Positions 1-10,128 of a stretch of DNA of 64,000 nt are shown here, in pieces. The notes under the pieces are model-generated. The model searched no databases and was not told the DNA's origin. It saw only the letters and a list, made by a program, of their open reading frames with translations. A program made the position numbers and the translations under genes. Position 1 is the first letter of the stretch. Each line of letters opens with the position of its first letter. Origin of the DNA: Erwinia pyri (GTDB lineage: Bacteria; Pseudomonadota; Gammaproteobacteria; Enterobacterales; Enterobacteriaceae); NCBI RefSeq assembly GCF_030758455.1, contig NZ_CP132353.1, positions 3,224,001-3,288,000 on the forward strand. The letters are read 5' to 3'.

Positions 1-1
1 G

Positions 2-367
2 CTGGGCCAGCAGGTGCGGGACAATTTCCGTCCCGACACAGATTTCCTGCTGACTATCTCTAACGACGCCTGGTTCGGTCACTCTATCGGCCCGTGGCAG
101 CACTTCCAGATGGCGCGGATGCGTGCGCTGGAGCTGGGCAGGCCGTTGCTGCGGGATACCAATAATGGTGTCACTGCGGTGATCAATGCCGATGGCGATG
201 CTGAAGAGATGATCCCGCAGTTCCAGGCTGCCGTTCTCTCCACCAAAATGACGCCTACGCAGGGGCTGACGCCTTATGCCCGCTTCGGCAACTGGCCAGT
301 CTGGATACTTACACTTCTGTTCGGCTTTGCAGCAGCAATAATGACGCTGCGCAGGCGGCATAAATAA
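2..367 (+). CDS. lnt: Apolipoprotein N-acyltransferase, C-terminal part (truncated by window edge)
   Basis: This is the last ~121 codons of Lnt, the inner-membrane enzyme that adds the third acyl chain to the N-terminal cysteine of lipoproteins. The reading frame is open from base 2. It matches the end of the nitrilase-like periplasmic domain ([22 protein letters not shown]) and the final membrane segment ([14 protein letters not shown]), ending in a basic tail. The catalytic Cys segment (CYEI in E. coli) lies just outside the window. Being followed by gltI matches the enterobacterial lnt–gltI order. The upstream limit is the window edge, not a real start. Confidence 0.95.
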   Translation: MGQQVRDNFRPDTDFLLTISNDAWFGHSIGPWQHFQMARMRALELGRPLLRDTNNGVTAVINADGDAEEMIPQFQAAVLSTKMTPTQGLTPYARFGNWPVWILTLLFGFAAAIMTLRRRHK

Positions 368-452
368 CGTTGGCCGCATTTCTGCCAGGGCTGCCGGCAA
401 TGCGGATACTTCACTGGCAACCTGAATAGTCATTTTATCTGTAGACTTCTCG

Positions 453-483
453 CGCTGAACTTCCCGGTTCAGCGTTTTTTTTT
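453..483 (+). terminator. Rho-independent terminator after lnt
   Basis: An 8-bp stem, CGCTGAAC / GTTCAGCG, closes a short loop and is followed directly by a run of eight T. It sits about 90 bp after the lnt stop and is the likely end of the lnt transcript. Confidence 0.85.
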
Positions 484-511
484 GGAACCCTTCCCCTGGC
501 GTCGCCACCAA
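484..511 (+). promoter_or_regulatory. Perfect hrp-box match upstream of gltI
   Basis: GGAACC (484–489), a 15-base spacer, then CCACCAA (505–511). This fits the HrpL consensus GGAACC-N15/16-CCACNNA exactly. It lies straight after the lnt terminator and points toward gltI, 336 bp away; no other gene lies between. The same motif marks true hrp operons elsewhere in this window. It may place gltIJKL under HrpL control, or it may be a chance match. Confidence 0.5.
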
Positions 512-545
512 GTACATCATCCCTCTGCGCTTTATCGAAAACTTT

Positions 546-561
546 TGGCACGATGATTGCA
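546..561 (+). promoter_or_regulatory. Sigma-54 (-24/-12) promoter for gltI
   Basis: TGGCAC-N5-TTGCA is a full match to the sigma-54 consensus, pointing toward gltI. Nitrogen-linked sigma-54 control would suit an amino-acid transporter. It implies a start near base 573 and a leader of about 275 nt. A plausible sigma-70 promoter (TTGTTT at 712, TATGTT at 736) lies closer to the gene, so more than one promoter may be used. The rest of the 368–847 gap shows no gene. Confidence 0.65.
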
Positions 562-847
562 AAAGATTACGGCGAAATCGCTGAACAGTTTGCACCGCGC
601 CACGGCTAACGCGCCTTCGCACCATTGAGGCACATTGAACGCCCCAGGGCGGAGCATTGTTTAAAAATTGCCTCTCTTTGGTGCGGCATGCTTCGCAGAA
701 TAGAAACTTTCTTGTTTCATTGCGTTAACATTCGGCTATGTTAGGGCTGTTCAGAGTGCGATGACGTCTCAGGATAATAAAGAAAAGCAGCAGGATAAAA
801 CTACAACCGGCGCAACGAACTGACGCCACTCAACGAAGGAGTTGGAG

Positions 848-1750
848 ATGAAATTACGGAAATTGGGGCTGTGCCTGGCACTGGCTGGTCTTGCATCCGG
901 TATCGCCCATGCAGAAGATGCACCACAATCATCCACGTTAGACAAAATTGCCAAAAATGGCGTTGTTGTCGTGGGGCATCGTGAGTCTTCTGTTCCTTTC
1001 TCTTACTACGATAATCAGCAAAAAGTAGTCGGCTATTCTCAGGACTACTCCAACGCCATTGTGGCGGCGATCAAAGCCAAACTGAATAAGCCCGATCTGC
1101 AGGTCAAAATGCTGCCGATCACCTCGCAGAACCGTATTCCGCTACTGCAAAACGGCACCTACGATTTTGAGTGTGGTTCCACCACCAACAATCTGGAGCG
1201 CCAGAAGCAGGCCGCCTTCTCCGACACCATTTTTGTTATCGGCACCCGTTTGCTGGTGAAAAAAGGAAGCCCGATTAAAGATTTCGCGGATCTGAAAGGC
1301 AAAACCGTAGTAGTGACCTCAGGCACCACCTCTGAAATTCTGCTGAATAAGCTGAACGACGACAAGAAAATGGAGATGCGCATCATCAGCGCCAAAGATC
1401 ACGGTGACTCCTTCCGTACGCTGGAGAGTGGTCGCGCCGTGGCCTTTATGATGGACGACGCCCTGCTGGCTGGTGAACGTGCGAAAGCGAAAAAACCAGA
1501 TAACTGGGAAATCGTTGGGACGCCGCAGTCGAAAGAAGCGTATGGCTGTATGCTGCGTAAAGACGATGCCGGTTTCAAACAGCTGATGGATGAGACCATT
1601 GCTAAAGCCCAGACTTCGGGCGAAGCGGAGAAGTGGTTTGGCAAGTGGTTCAGCCAGCCTATTCCGCCTAAAAACCTCAACATGAACTTTGCGCTGTCAG
1701 ACGACATGAAAGCAACGTTCAAGACGCCAAATGATAAGGCACTGAACTAA
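848..1750 (+). CDS. gltI: Glutamate/aspartate ABC transporter, periplasmic binding protein
   Basis: GltI binds glutamate and aspartate in the periplasm and hands them to GltJK. The 300-residue product has a clear signal peptide (basic MKLRK, hydrophobic core, cleavage after AHA) and a family 3 solute-binding domain with the DFECGSTTNN segment typical of GltI. The ATG at 848 is chosen over an in-frame TTG at 842 because AAGGAG at 836–841 gives ideal spacing. It is the first gene of gltIJKL and is separated from gltJ by a ~195-bp gap with hairpins, as in E. coli. This explains higher expression of the binding protein than of the membrane components. Confidence 0.95.
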   Translation: MKLRKLGLCLALAGLASGIAHAEDAPQSSTLDKIAKNGVVVVGHRESSVPFSYYDNQQKVVGYSQDYSNAIVAAIKAKLNKPDLQVKMLPITSQNRIPLLQNGTYDFECGSTTNNLERQKQAAFSDTIFVIGTRLLVKKGSPIKDFADLKGKTVVVTSGTTSEILLNKLNDDKKMEMRIISAKDHGDSFRTLESGRAVAFMMDDALLAGERAKAKKPDNWEIVGTPQSKEAYGCMLRKDDAGFKQLMDETIAKAQTSGEAEKWFGKWFSQPIPPKNLNMNFALSDDMKATFKTPNDKALN

Positions 1751-1777
1751 TAATGAAAATAAGGGCAACCCTGGTTG

Positions 1778-1930
1778 CCCTCTGATTGTTGAAATCAGGC
1801 CCGGACAGACAACAGCCTGACTTATCCGGCGTAACAGCCGGAGAGAGGCGAAGGTGCGAAGTGGTCGTTCCCCATAACGCACAGCAGGGCCTCTCATCAA
1901 TCTTCAGGGTAGCGTCGCTACCCTTTTTTT
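1778..1930 (+). ncRNA. sroC: SroC-like small RNA in the gltI–gltJ gap
   Basis: In E. coli and Salmonella the gltI–gltJ intergenic region releases SroC, an sRNA that sponges GcvB. Here the equivalent gap is of similar size and ends in a strong terminator-like hairpin with a T run. It also contains an earlier stem at about 1763–1784 (AGGGCAACC / GGTTGCCCT). The call rests on position, length and the terminator, not on a sequence alignment; the 5' end is a guess. Confidence 0.45.
1906..1930 (+). terminator. Terminator/attenuator between gltI and gltJ
   Basis: AGGGTAGCG / CGCTACCCT forms a 9-bp perfect inverted repeat followed by T7. It sits 16 bp before the gltJ start, so it would partly stop transcription after gltI and form the 3' end of a SroC-like RNA. 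Confidence 0.75.
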
Positions 1931-1946
1931 CTTCCCGGAGTGATTT

Positions 1947-2687
1947 ATGTCAATCGATTGGAACTGGGGCATTTTTCTGCAAGAGGCCCCTTTCGGTAAT
2001 ACCACCTATCTGGGTTGGCTCTGGTCTGGCTTTCAGGTCACCATCGCCGTATCCGTGTGCGCGTGGATTATCGCCCTTTTAGGCGGGTCGCTATTTGGTA
2101 TTCTGCGCACCGTCCCTAACCGCCTGCTCTCCACCCTGGGTACCTGTTACGTAGAGCTGTTTCGTAACGTCCCGCTGATTGTGCAGTTCTTTATCTGGTA
2201 TCTGGTGGTGCCGGAACTGCTGCCGGAAAATATCGGCATGTGGTTTAAATCTGAGCTGGACCCCAATATTCAGTTCTTTACCTGCTCGGTACTCTGTCTG
2301 GGTCTGTTTACCGCCGCACGCGTTTGCGAACAGGTGCGCGCCGCGATCCAGTCGCTGCCCTCCGGACAGAAGAATGCGGGGCTGGCTATGGGCCTGACGC
2401 TGCCGCAGACCTACCGCTATGTGCTGCTGCCAAACGCCTATCGCGTGATTGTGCCGCCGATGACCTCAGAGATGCTGAACCTGGTCAAGAACTCAGCCAT
2501 CGCCTCAACCATTGGTCTGGTCGATATGGCTGCACAGGCCGGGAAGCTGCTGGACTACTCTGCTCACGCCTATGAATCGTTTACCGCCATCACCGTCGCC
2601 TACATCGGCATCAACATCGTCATTATGCTGCTGATGAGTCTGGTGGAGCGTAAAGTGCGCCTGCCCGGCGGCATGGGAGGAAAATAA
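1947..2687 (+). CDS. gltJ: Glutamate/aspartate ABC transporter permease
   Basis: Inner-membrane permease of the polar amino acid (HisMQ) family, 246 residues. It forms the channel with GltK. Several hydrophobic spans are visible. The conserved cytoplasmic loop that contacts the ATPase ([27 protein letters not shown]) lies around residues 123–150. The ATG is preceded by CGGAG. The stop overlaps the gltK start (TAATG), so translation is probably coupled. Confidence 0.95.
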   Translation: MSIDWNWGIFLQEAPFGNTTYLGWLWSGFQVTIAVSVCAWIIALLGGSLFGILRTVPNRLLSTLGTCYVELFRNVPLIVQFFIWYLVVPELLPENIGMWFKSELDPNIQFFTCSVLCLGLFTAARVCEQVRAAIQSLPSGQKNAGLAMGLTLPQTYRYVLLPNAYRVIVPPMTSEMLNLVKNSAIASTIGLVDMAAQAGKLLDYSAHAYESFTAITVAYIGINIVIMLLMSLVERKVRLPGGMGGK

Positions 2688-3364
2688 TGTACGAATTTGA
2701 CTGGAGCACCATTGCTCCTAACCTTCCCTATCTGCTCAACGGCATGGTGGTCACCCTTAAAATCACCATCACAGCTATCGTGTTTGGCATTATCTGGGGA
2801 ACCCTGCTGGCGGTGATGCGCCTGTCGAGCTTTAAGCCCATCAGCTGGTTTGCCAGACTCTACGTCAACCTGTTCCGCTCTGTGCCGCTGGTGATGGTGC
2901 TGCTCTGGTTCTATCTGGTGGTGCCCAGCTTCCTGCAGCAGGTGCTTGGCCTGTCGCCTAAAACCGATATTCGCCTGATTTCTGCCATGGTGGCGTTCTC
3001 CCTGTTTGAAGCGGCCTATTATTCCGAAATCATCCGTGCCGGTATCCTGAGTATCGCCCGTGGGCAGGGGAACGCGGCGCTGGCGCTGGGCATGACCCAC
3101 TGGCAGTCAATGAAGCTGATCATTCTGCCGCAGGCCTTCCGCGCCATGGTGCCGCTGCTGCTGACGCAGGGGATTGTTCTGTTCCAGGATACTTCACTGG
3201 TTTACGTACTCAGCCTGGCTGACTTCTTCCGTACCGCAGACACCATCGGCATCAACAACGGTACCGAAATTGAAATGGTACTGTTTGCCGGTGCGGTTTA
3301 CTTTGTTATCAGCCTTAGCGCTTCGCTGTTGGTCAGCTATTTAAAAAGAAAAAGGACGGCTTAA
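2687..3364 (+). CDS. gltK: Glutamate/aspartate ABC transporter permease
   Basis: Second permease subunit, 225 residues, partner of GltJ. It carries the EAA-type loop ([29 protein letters not shown]) that docks on GltL, plus five or so membrane spans. It overlaps gltJ by one base and ends directly before gltL, so gltJ, gltK and gltL form a tightly coupled unit. Confidence 0.95.
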   Translation: MYEFDWSTIAPNLPYLLNGMVVTLKITITAIVFGIIWGTLLAVMRLSSFKPISWFARLYVNLFRSVPLVMVLLWFYLVVPSFLQQVLGLSPKTDIRLISAMVAFSLFEAAYYSEIIRAGILSIARGQGNAALALGMTHWQSMKLIILPQAFRAMVPLLLTQGIVLFQDTSLVYVLSLADFFRTADTIGINNGTEIEMVLFAGAVYFVISLSASLLVSYLKRKRTA

Positions 3365-4090
3365 ATGATTACCCTGAAAAACGTTTCTAAGTGGTATGGT
3401 CACTTTCAGGTGCTGACCGACTGCACAACCGAAGTCAAGAAAGGCGAAGTTGTGGTGGTGTGCGGTCCTTCCGGGTCGGGCAAGTCGACCTTGATCAAAA
3501 CCGTCAACGGACTGGAGCCGATCCAGGAAGGTAAGATCGAAGTGAACGGCACGGGCGTAAACGATAAAGGCACTAACCTTGCTCAGCTGCGCTCTAAAGT
3601 TGGCATGGTGTTCCAGCACTTTGAGCTGTTCCCCCATCTGACAATTGTAGAGAACCTGACGATTGCGCAGGTGAAAGTGCTGAAGCGAAATAAAGAAGAG
3701 GCGCGGCAGAAAGGGCTGAAGCTGCTGGAGCGCGTGGGCCTGGCTGCCCATGCGAATAAACATCCGGGCCAGCTTTCCGGCGGCCAGCAGCAGCGTGTGG
3801 CGATCGCCCGCGCGCTCTGCATGGATCCGATCGCCATGCTGTTTGATGAGCCAACCTCAGCTCTTGACCCGGAAATGATCAACGAAGTGCTGGATGTGAT
3901 GGTGGAGCTGGCCAACGAAGGCATGACCATGATGGTGGTGACGCACGAGATGGGCTTTGCCCGTAAGGTGGCTAACCGGGTGATCTTTATGGATGAGGGC
4001 AAAATTGTGGAAGATTCGGCAAAAGATGACTTCTTCAACAATCCGCAGTCTGACCGGGCTAAAGATTTCCTCGCCAAAATTCTGCACTAA
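3365..4090 (+). CDS. gltL: Glutamate/aspartate ABC transporter ATP-binding protein
   Basis: Cytoplasmic ATPase, 241 residues, powering GltIJK uptake. All ABC motifs are visible: Walker A GPSGSGKS (~35–42), Q-loop [10 protein letters not shown], signature LSGGQQQR (~137), Walker [14 protein letters not shown] and switch [10 protein letters not shown]. The start follows the gltK stop by a few bases. A terminator hairpin lies immediately downstream. Confidence 0.95.
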   Translation: MITLKNVSKWYGHFQVLTDCTTEVKKGEVVVVCGPSGSGKSTLIKTVNGLEPIQEGKIEVNGTGVNDKGTNLAQLRSKVGMVFQHFELFPHLTIVENLTIAQVKVLKRNKEEARQKGLKLLERVGLAAHANKHPGQLSGGQQQRVAIARALCMDPIAMLFDEPTSALDPEMINEVLDVMVELANEGMTMMVVTHEMGFARKVANRVIFMDEGKIVEDSAKDDFFNNPQSDRAKDFLAKILH

Positions 4091-4100
4091 ACCCTGTTTC

Positions 4101-4127
4101 GGGGCGGAAACCTCCGCCCCGGCTTTT
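4101..4127 (+). terminator. Terminator after gltL
   Basis: GGGGCGGA / TCCGCCCC is an 8-bp stem with an AACC loop, followed by GGCTTTT. It lies between the convergent gltL and ybeL and could serve both strands, although the T run is short. Confidence 0.7.
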
Positions 4128-4608
4128 ACGGCTCGAAAGGCTGACGCTGGAACTGATCGTTGCCGCACTTTGCACAGCGGGTCAGCGTCTCAGGCGTATA
4201 GATTGCTCGCGTAAACTGACACTGCTCGCAGACCAGATTTCCCAGCCCCACCACTTCCCCACTCTGGTAGACGCCGTGGTGGTTGAGATCCTGGAACACT
4301 TCGCGCCATTCAAGCTGGCTTTTATCGGTGATATCGGCCAACTCCTTCCAGACGCTTTCGCGGATGACCCGCATAAATACGCTGTCGCTGTTATCAGCCT
4401 GATTTTCCGTATAGCTGCGGGCAAACTCCTCCAAATCTCTGCGTACCGCGCGGGTGACGTCATCAATCTGGCTGCGGGTCAGCTCGCCCCGATTATTCAT
4501 CCGCTGCCTGGCACTCTCCACCAGCGCATCGATGTCATGCTCCCCCCGATTGATCCTCTCCGTCAGTGAAGAGACCAGTTCACGATAGTACTGAGCAACC
4601 TTGTTCAT
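4126..4608 (-). CDS. ybeL: Zinc-ribbon protein YbeL
   Basis: A 160-residue cytoplasmic protein of the YbeL/DUF1451 family; its biochemical role is unknown. The N-terminal two thirds are helical and charged. The C-terminus holds a four-cysteine zinc ribbon (CEQC … CAKC, residues ~128–152). The start at 4608 (MNKVAQYY) is chosen because AGGAG lies at the right distance; an upstream in-frame start at 4629 lacks a ribosome site. It sits between gltL and leuS on the opposite strand, as in E. coli. Confidence 0.88.
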   Translation of the reverse strand: MNKVAQYYRELVSSLTERINRGEHDIDALVESARQRMNNRGELTRSQIDDVTRAVRRDLEEFARSYTENQADNSDSVFMRVIRESVWKELADITDKSQLEWREVFQDLNHHGVYQSGEVVGLGNLVCEQCQFTRAIYTPETLTRCAKCGNDQFQRQPFEP

Positions 4609-4821
4609 TTTTTCTCCTGAACGTACCAATACGTTACCTCTCTAATTCTAGCCTCATTCCTCTTTTTGCCACCAGGCGGTGGCGAAATTTGCCTGTGGTA
4701 TTCCAGCTTGCAGAGAAATGGTGCTTGTCAGGGCGGTTACTGTTGTTGCGCCGGGGCCGAATCAGCTATGCTATGCGGATCTGAACGAACTCATAAAGTT
4801 TACAAAGGACCACTGGCTGCC

Positions 4822-7404
4822 ATGCAAGAGCAATACCGCCCGGAAGAGATAGAATCCCATGTTCAACAGCACTGGGATGAGAAGCAAACGTTCAAAGTGA
4901 CCGAAGAGGAAGGTAAAGAGAAGTACTACTGCCTCTCCATGCTGCCCTATCCTTCTGGCCGCCTACATATGGGCCACGTTCGTAACTACACCATCGGTGA
5001 TGTGATCTCCCGCTACCAGCGTATGCTGGGCAAAAACGTTCTGCAGCCTATCGGCTGGGATGCCTTTGGCCTGCCGGCTGAAGGGGCGGCGGTGAAAAAC
5101 AACACCGCGCCTGCACCCTGGACCTACGACAACATCGCCTATATGAAGAACCAGCTTAAACTGCTGGGCTTCGGCTATGACTGGAGCCGTGAACTGGCGA
5201 CCTGTCAGCCCGAGTACTACCGCTGGGAACAGTGGTTCTTCACCAAATTGTATGAGAAAGGCCTGGTCTATAAAAAGACGTCGGCGGTGAACTGGTGCCC
5301 GAACGATCAGACCGTGCTGGCCAACGAGCAGGTTATCGATGGCTGCTGCTGGCGCTGCGACACCAAAGTCGAGCGCAAAGAGATCCCACAGTGGTTCGTT
5401 AAGATTACCGCTTACGCCGACGAGCTGCTAAACGATCTGGACACGCTGGAGAGCTGGCCTGAGCAGGTTAAAACCATGCAGCGTAACTGGATTGGCCGTT
5501 CAGAAGGGGTAGAGATCGCCTTCGACGTGGCGGAGAGCAGCGAAAAGCTCAGCGTCTATACCACCCGTCCCGATACCTTTATGGGCGTGACTTACCTGGC
5601 CGTAGCAGCGGGTCATCCGCTGGCGACACAGGCGTCGGCGTCCAATCCCGCGCTGGCGGACTTTATTGCCGAATGCCGTAATACCAAAGTTGCTGAAGCA
5701 GAGATGGCGACAATGGAGAAGAAAGGCATGGCGACCGGCATGTTTGCCATTCACCCGCTTTCGGGTGAAAAGCTGCCGGTGTGGGTGGCCAACTTTGTGC
5801 TGATGGAATATGGCACCGGTGCGGTTATGGCCGTTCCGGGTCACGACCAGCGCGACTGGGAATTCGCCACTAAGTACGATCTGACCATTAAGCCAGTGAT
5901 CCTGAACGCAGACGGCAGCGAGCCGGTGCTGACCGAATCCGCGATGACCGAAAAAGGCACGCTGTTTAACTCAGGCGAGTTTGACGGTCTCTCTTTTGAA
6001 GAGGGCTTTAATGCGATTGCAGAGCGCCTGACCGCTAAAGGCGTTGGCGAGCGCAAAGTTAACTATCGTCTGCGCGACTGGGGCGTTTCCCGTCAGCGTT
6101 ACTGGGGTGCGCCAATCCCGATGGTGACGCTGGAAGATGGCACCGTGATGCCTACGCCAGAAGATCAGCTGCCGGTTATCCTGCCGGAAGATGTGGTTAT
6201 GGATGGCATCACCAGCCCGATTAAAGCCGATCCTGAGTGGGCGAAAACCACCGTTAATGGTCAGCCAGCCCTGCGTGAAACGGATACTTTTGACACCTTT
6301 ATGGAGTCTTCCTGGTATTACGCACGTTACACCTGCCCGGATTACGATAAAGGCATGCTGGACCCGGCGGCAGCCAACTACTGGCTGCCGGTAGATCAGT
6401 ATGTAGGCGGCATTGAACACGCCATCATGCACCTGCTCTACTTCCGCTTCTTCCACAAGCTGCTGCGCGATGCTGGTCTGGTCAACTCTGATGAACCGGC
6501 TAAACGCCTGCTGTGTCAGGGCATGGTGCTGGCCGATGCGTTCTACTATCTGGGCGTTAACGGCGAACGCAACTGGGTCTCTCCGGTTGATGTCACCGTC
6601 GAGCGCGACGAGAAAGGCCGCATTGTTAAAGCCACCGACGAAGCGGGACACGAGCTGGTCTACGCGGGCATGAGCAAAATGTCGAAGTCGAAAAACAACG
6701 GCATCGACCCACAGGTTATGGTGGAGCGCTACGGTGCGGATACCGTGCGTCTGTTTATGATGTTCGCTTCCCCTGCAGAAATGACGCTGGAGTGGCAGGA
6801 GTCGGGCGTGGAAGGCGCCAACCGCTTCCTGAAGCGCGTCTGGAGACTCGCCTTCGAGCACAGCGAGAAAGGCCCGACAGCAGCACTCGATATCGCCAGC
6901 CTGGACGACGAGCAAAAATCGCTGCGTCGTGAGCTGCATAAAACCATCGCTAAAGTTTCCGATGATATCGGTCGCCGTCAGACCTTCAACACCGCCATTG
7001 CGGCGATTATGGAGCTGATGAACAAGCTGGCCCGCGCACCGCAGGAGAGCGAGCAGGATCGCGCGCTGATGCAGGACGCGCTGCAGGCCGTGGTCCGCAT
7101 GCTCTATCCGTTCACCCCGCACGCCAGCTATGTACTGTGGCAGGCGCTGGGTGGCGAAGGCGATGTGGACAACGCGCCGTGGCCACAGGCTGATGAAGCC
7201 GCGATGGTGGAAGATTCTCTGCTGGTGGTGGTGCAGGTTAATGGTAAAGTACGTGGCAAAATTACCGTTCCGGCTGATGCCACGCAGGAACAGGTTCAGG
7301 CTCGTGCCGCGCAGGAGCATCTGGTCGCCAAGTACCTTAATGGCGTCACCATTCGTAAAGTGATTTACGTACCGGGCAAATTGCTTAACCTGGTCGTGGG
7401 TTGA
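4822..7404 (+). CDS. leuS: Leucyl-tRNA synthetase
   Basis: Class I synthetase charging tRNA-Leu, 860 residues, the same length as the E. coli enzyme. Visible features are the HIGH motif ([13 protein letters not shown], ~residues 42–54), the CP1 editing domain ([17 protein letters not shown]) and KMSKSKNNG near residue 619. The C-terminal domain ends GKLLNLVVG. The reading frame is open upstream to 4666, but MQEQYRPEE at 4822 is the conserved start. Its stop lies just before the lptE ribosome site, so it heads a leuS-lptE-holA-nadD run. Confidence 0.97.
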   Translation: MQEQYRPEEIESHVQQHWDEKQTFKVTEEEGKEKYYCLSMLPYPSGRLHMGHVRNYTIGDVISRYQRMLGKNVLQPIGWDAFGLPAEGAAVKNNTAPAPWTYDNIAYMKNQLKLLGFGYDWSRELATCQPEYYRWEQWFFTKLYEKGLVYKKTSAVNWCPNDQTVLANEQVIDGCCWRCDTKVERKEIPQWFVKITAYADELLNDLDTLESWPEQVKTMQRNWIGRSEGVEIAFDVAESSEKLSVYTTRPDTFMGVTYLAVAAGHPLATQASASNPALADFIAECRNTKVAEAEMATMEKKGMATGMFAIHPLSGEKLPVWVANFVLMEYGTGAVMAVPGHDQRDWEFATKYDLTIKPVILNADGSEPVLTESAMTEKGTLFNSGEFDGLSFEEGFNAIAERLTAKGVGERKVNYRLRDWGVSRQRYWGAPIPMVTLEDGTVMPTPEDQLPVILPEDVVMDGITSPIKADPEWAKTTVNGQPALRETDTFDTFMESSWYYARYTCPDYDKGMLDPAAANYWLPVDQYVGGIEHAIMHLLYFRFFHKLLRDAGLVNSDEPAKRLLCQGMVLADAFYYLGVNGERNWVSPVDVTVERDEKGRIVKATDEAGHELVYAGMSKMSKSKNNGIDPQVMVERYGADTVRLFMMFASPAEMTLEWQESGVEGANRFLKRVWRLAFEHSEKGPTAALDIASLDDEQKSLRRELHKTIAKVSDDIGRRQTFNTAIAAIMELMNKLARAPQESEQDRALMQDALQAVVRMLYPFTPHASYVLWQALGGEGDVDNAPWPQADEAAMVEDSLLVVVQVNGKVRGKITVPADATQEQVQARAAQEHLVAKYLNGVTIRKVIYVPGKLLNLVVG

Positions 7405-7418
7405 TGTCAGGAGGAATT

Positions 7419-8015
7419 GTGCGACATCCGATTTTGTCTGTGATGCTGGGTCTTGCGGTGTTGATCACCGCAGGTTGTGGTTTCCATCTGCGCGGTACCA
7501 CATCGGTGCCGGCAGAGATGAAAACCATGGTGCTGGATACATCGGATCCCTACGGTCCGCTGACGCGTGCCGTGCGTGAAGAGCTGCGCCTGAATAACGT
7601 TACCGTGCTGGACGATCCTGGGCTGCGGACAGATATTCCTTCGCTCCGCCTGCAGGGGGCTACTCAGGGCCGCGATACCGCCTCGATTTTCCAGGATGGT
7701 AAAACGGCAGAGTATTCTCTGATGATGACGGTTCGTGCGCAGGTTCTGATCCCAAACAAAGGGATCTACCCAATCAGCGCCACGGTCTACCGTTCGTTCT
7801 TTGATAACCCGCTGGCCGCGCTGGCGAAAGACTCAGAGCAGAACATCATCTACAGCGAAATGCGTACGCAGGCGGCGGCGCAGCTGGTGCGTAAGCTTCT
7901 GACTGTGCATGCCGCTGAGACTGACGCTTCCATCAACACGCTGGACAGCGCACCGGCAGCGATCGAACAGACCTCGCCAGACTCTACGCTGCCAGACGAC
8001 TCTTACAGCAGATGA
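7419..8015 (+). CDS. lptE: LPS-assembly lipoprotein LptE
   Basis: Outer-membrane lipoprotein that plugs the LptD barrel and delivers lipopolysaccharide to the surface. The 198-residue product starts at a GTG preceded by a near-ideal AGGAGG (7409–7414). The open frame runs further up to a TTG inside the leuS end, but that lacks a ribosome site. The signal sequence ends in lipobox LITAGC, followed by the family hallmark GFHLRGT. It overlaps holA by four bases. Confidence 0.93.
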   Translation: MRHPILSVMLGLAVLITAGCGFHLRGTTSVPAEMKTMVLDTSDPYGPLTRAVREELRLNNVTVLDDPGLRTDIPSLRLQGATQGRDTASIFQDGKTAEYSLMMTVRAQVLIPNKGIYPISATVYRSFFDNPLAALAKDSEQNIIYSEMRTQAAAQLVRKLLTVHAAETDASINTLDSAPAAIEQTSPDSTLPDDSYSR

Positions 8016-9043
8016 TCAGGATCTATCCTGAGCAATTAAGCGCGCAGCTCCATGAGGGGCTGCGCGCTTGTTATATTCTGGCGGGTAACGAACCGCTGTT
8101 ACTGCAGGAATCGCAGGATGCCGTGCGTGCGGCTGCCCAGCAGCAGGGCTTTACGGAACATTTCAGCGTGGCTGTTGATGCCCAGACGGACTGGGACGCT
8201 ATCTATTCCACCTGTCAGGCGCTGAGCCTGTTTGCCAGCCGCCAGACTTTACTGTTGACGCTGCCAGATAACGGCCCCAATGGTGCCATGGCTGAACACC
8301 TTGTCACCCTCTCTTCCCTGCTTCATGCGGATATTCTGCTGCTGCTCCGCGTGGCGAAACTGACTAAAGCCCAGGAAAACAGCGCCTGGTTTAAAGCGCT
8401 GAGCACGCATGCCGTACTGGTGCCGTGCCAGACGCCTGAACATGCTCAGCTCCCCCGCTGGGTGGCTACGCGGGCAAAAAGCCTTAAGCTGAACGTCGAC
8501 GATGCTGCCATTCAGCTGCTTTGTTACTGTTATGAAGGGAATCTTCTGGCGCTGGCCCAGGCGCTGGAACGCCTTTCCCTGCTCTGGCCCGATGGCAAGC
8601 TGACGCTGCCGCGCGTAGAACAGGCCGTTAACGAGGCGGCTCACTTCACGCCGTTTCACTGGGTTGATGCCCTGCTGGCCGGAAAAAGCAAGCGGGCGCA
8701 GCATATCCTTCGCCAGATGCAGGCGGAAGAAGGCGAGCCGGTGATTCTGTTAAGAACGGTGCAAAGAGAGTTAATGCTGCTGCTGACCCTGCAGCGGCAG
8801 ATGGCGAGAACGCCAATACGCACGCTGTTTGACCAGCATCGCGTCTGGCAGAACCGCCGGCCGCTGTTCACCGATGCGCTGCAGCGCCTTTCCGCCAGGC
8901 AGCTTACGCAGGCCATTCATTTACTGACGCGTATTGAACTCACCCTGAAACAGGATTATGGTCAGTCGGTCTGGTCAGAGCTTGAGACGCTCTCCTTGAT
9001 GCTCTGCCAGCGCGGCTTCCCGGAGACCTTTTGCGATGTCTGA
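8012..9043 (+). CDS. holA: DNA polymerase III delta subunit
   Basis: Delta subunit of the clamp loader, 343 residues, which opens the beta sliding clamp. It is recognised by the [13 protein letters not shown] start, the [11 protein letters not shown] segment and overall colinearity with E. coli HolA. The start codon overlaps the lptE stop (ATGA), indicating coupling, and the 3' end overlaps nadD by eight bases. Confidence 0.95.
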   Translation: MIRIYPEQLSAQLHEGLRACYILAGNEPLLLQESQDAVRAAAQQQGFTEHFSVAVDAQTDWDAIYSTCQALSLFASRQTLLLTLPDNGPNGAMAEHLVTLSSLLHADILLLLRVAKLTKAQENSAWFKALSTHAVLVPCQTPEHAQLPRWVATRAKSLKLNVDDAAIQLLCYCYEGNLLALAQALERLSLLWPDGKLTLPRVEQAVNEAAHFTPFHWVDALLAGKSKRAQHILRQMQAEEGEPVILLRTVQRELMLLLTLQRQMARTPIRTLFDQHRVWQNRRPLFTDALQRLSARQLTQAIHLLTRIELTLKQDYGQSVWSELETLSLMLCQRGFPETFCDV

Positions 9044-9692
9044 AAACCATCAGCTACAGGCGTTGTTTGGCGGAACATTTGATCCGATCCATTACGGTCA
9101 TCTGAAGCCGGTTGAAGCGCTTGCCGGTCAGGTTGGCCTGAAAAAAGTCACGCTGTTACCGAATAACGTGCCGCCCCACCGACCTCAGCCTGAAGCCAGC
9201 CCTGAACAGCGCGTTGAAATGGTCAGACTGGCAATAGCAGGCAATGCACTTTTTGATCTTGATCAGCGAGAGATGCAGCGCGATACCCCCTCCTGGACAA
9301 TTGAGACGCTGGCGGAACTGCGCGCCGAACGAGGCGCTGAGCAGCCTCTGGCATTTATTATCGGCCAGGACTCGCTGCTCTCCCTGCCTAAGTGGCACCG
9401 CTGGCAAGAACTTTTGTCGTTATGCCACCTGCTGGTCTGCCGCCGTCCGGGGTATGACGTTAACATGGAGACGCCAGATTTACAGCGCTGGCTGGAAGAG
9501 CATCAGGCGGTTTCTGCCACATCGCTGCATCAGATGCCCTGCGGAAAGATTTTTCTGGCAGAGACACCGCTGATTTCTCTCTCCGCTACTGAGATCCGCA
9601 CCCGCCTTCATCAGGGACAATCTTGCGACGATCTTTTGCCTTCTGCCGTTTCAGCCTATATCTCTGACGCGGGTTTATATCGTAAGCTCTGA
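9036..9692 (+). CDS. nadD: Nicotinate-mononucleotide adenylyltransferase
   Basis: Makes deamido-NAD from nicotinate mononucleotide and ATP, the central step of NAD synthesis. The 218-residue protein shows the nucleotidyltransferase motifs [12 protein letters not shown] (~11–22) and the C-terminal SATEIR motif (near residue 184). It overlaps holA. The gene that follows nadD in E. coli (cobC) is absent; rsfS comes next after a 115-bp gap. Confidence 0.95.
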   Translation: MSENHQLQALFGGTFDPIHYGHLKPVEALAGQVGLKKVTLLPNNVPPHRPQPEASPEQRVEMVRLAIAGNALFDLDQREMQRDTPSWTIETLAELRAERGAEQPLAFIIGQDSLLSLPKWHRWQELLSLCHLLVCRRPGYDVNMETPDLQRWLEEHQAVSATSLHQMPCGKIFLAETPLISLSATEIRTRLHQGQSCDDLLPSAVSAYISDAGLYRKL

Positions 9693-9807
9693 CCACGTGG
9701 TATACTTCGCCGCTCATTTTTTCCAGTAAATCTGGAAGACCCTATTTTGGTTGTCGTCACCCCCGGTGAACGATAACCGCTCCGACTAAAACCCAAGGGG
9801 GAACCTT

Positions 9808-10125
9808 TTGCAAGGTCAAGCACTCCAAGACTTCGTCATTGATAAAATCGACGATTTGAAAGGCCAGGATATTGTTGCTGTTGATGTTCAGGGCAAATCC
9901 AGTATTACCGACTGCATGATTATCTGCACCGGTACCTCAACGCGTCACGTAGCGTCGATCGCTGATCACGTGGTACAGGAAACCCGTGCAGCAGGAATGA
10001 AGCCGTTAGGCATCTCCGGCAAAGCAACCGCAGACTGGGTGGTTGTGGATCTGGGCGATGTGATTGTCCATGTGATGCAGGAAGAGAGCCGCGAGCTCTA
10101 CGAACTCGAAAAACTCTGGAGTTAA
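9808..10125 (+). CDS. rsfS: Ribosomal silencing factor RsfS
   Basis: Binds ribosomal protein uL14 and blocks subunit joining in nutrient-poor or stationary cells. At 105 residues it matches E. coli YbeB almost throughout ([35 protein letters not shown]). The start is a TTG at 9808 after an AAGGGGG-type ribosome site, as expected for this family in enterobacteria. It is followed three bases later by rlmH. Confidence 0.95.
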   Translation: MQGQALQDFVIDKIDDLKGQDIVAVDVQGKSSITDCMIICTGTSTRHVASIADHVVQETRAAGMKPLGISGKATADWVVVDLGDVIVHVMQEESRELYELEKLWS

Positions 10126-10128
10126 ACG

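Noticed and set aside
5971..7320. 449-codon minus-strand open frame
   Set aside because: It lies wholly antisense to leuS, has no ribosome site and reads as His/Arg-rich shadow sequence of a GC-rich gene.
9785..9815. GGAACC near the rsfS start as an hrp box
   Set aside because: No CCAC at the required 15–16 base spacing.
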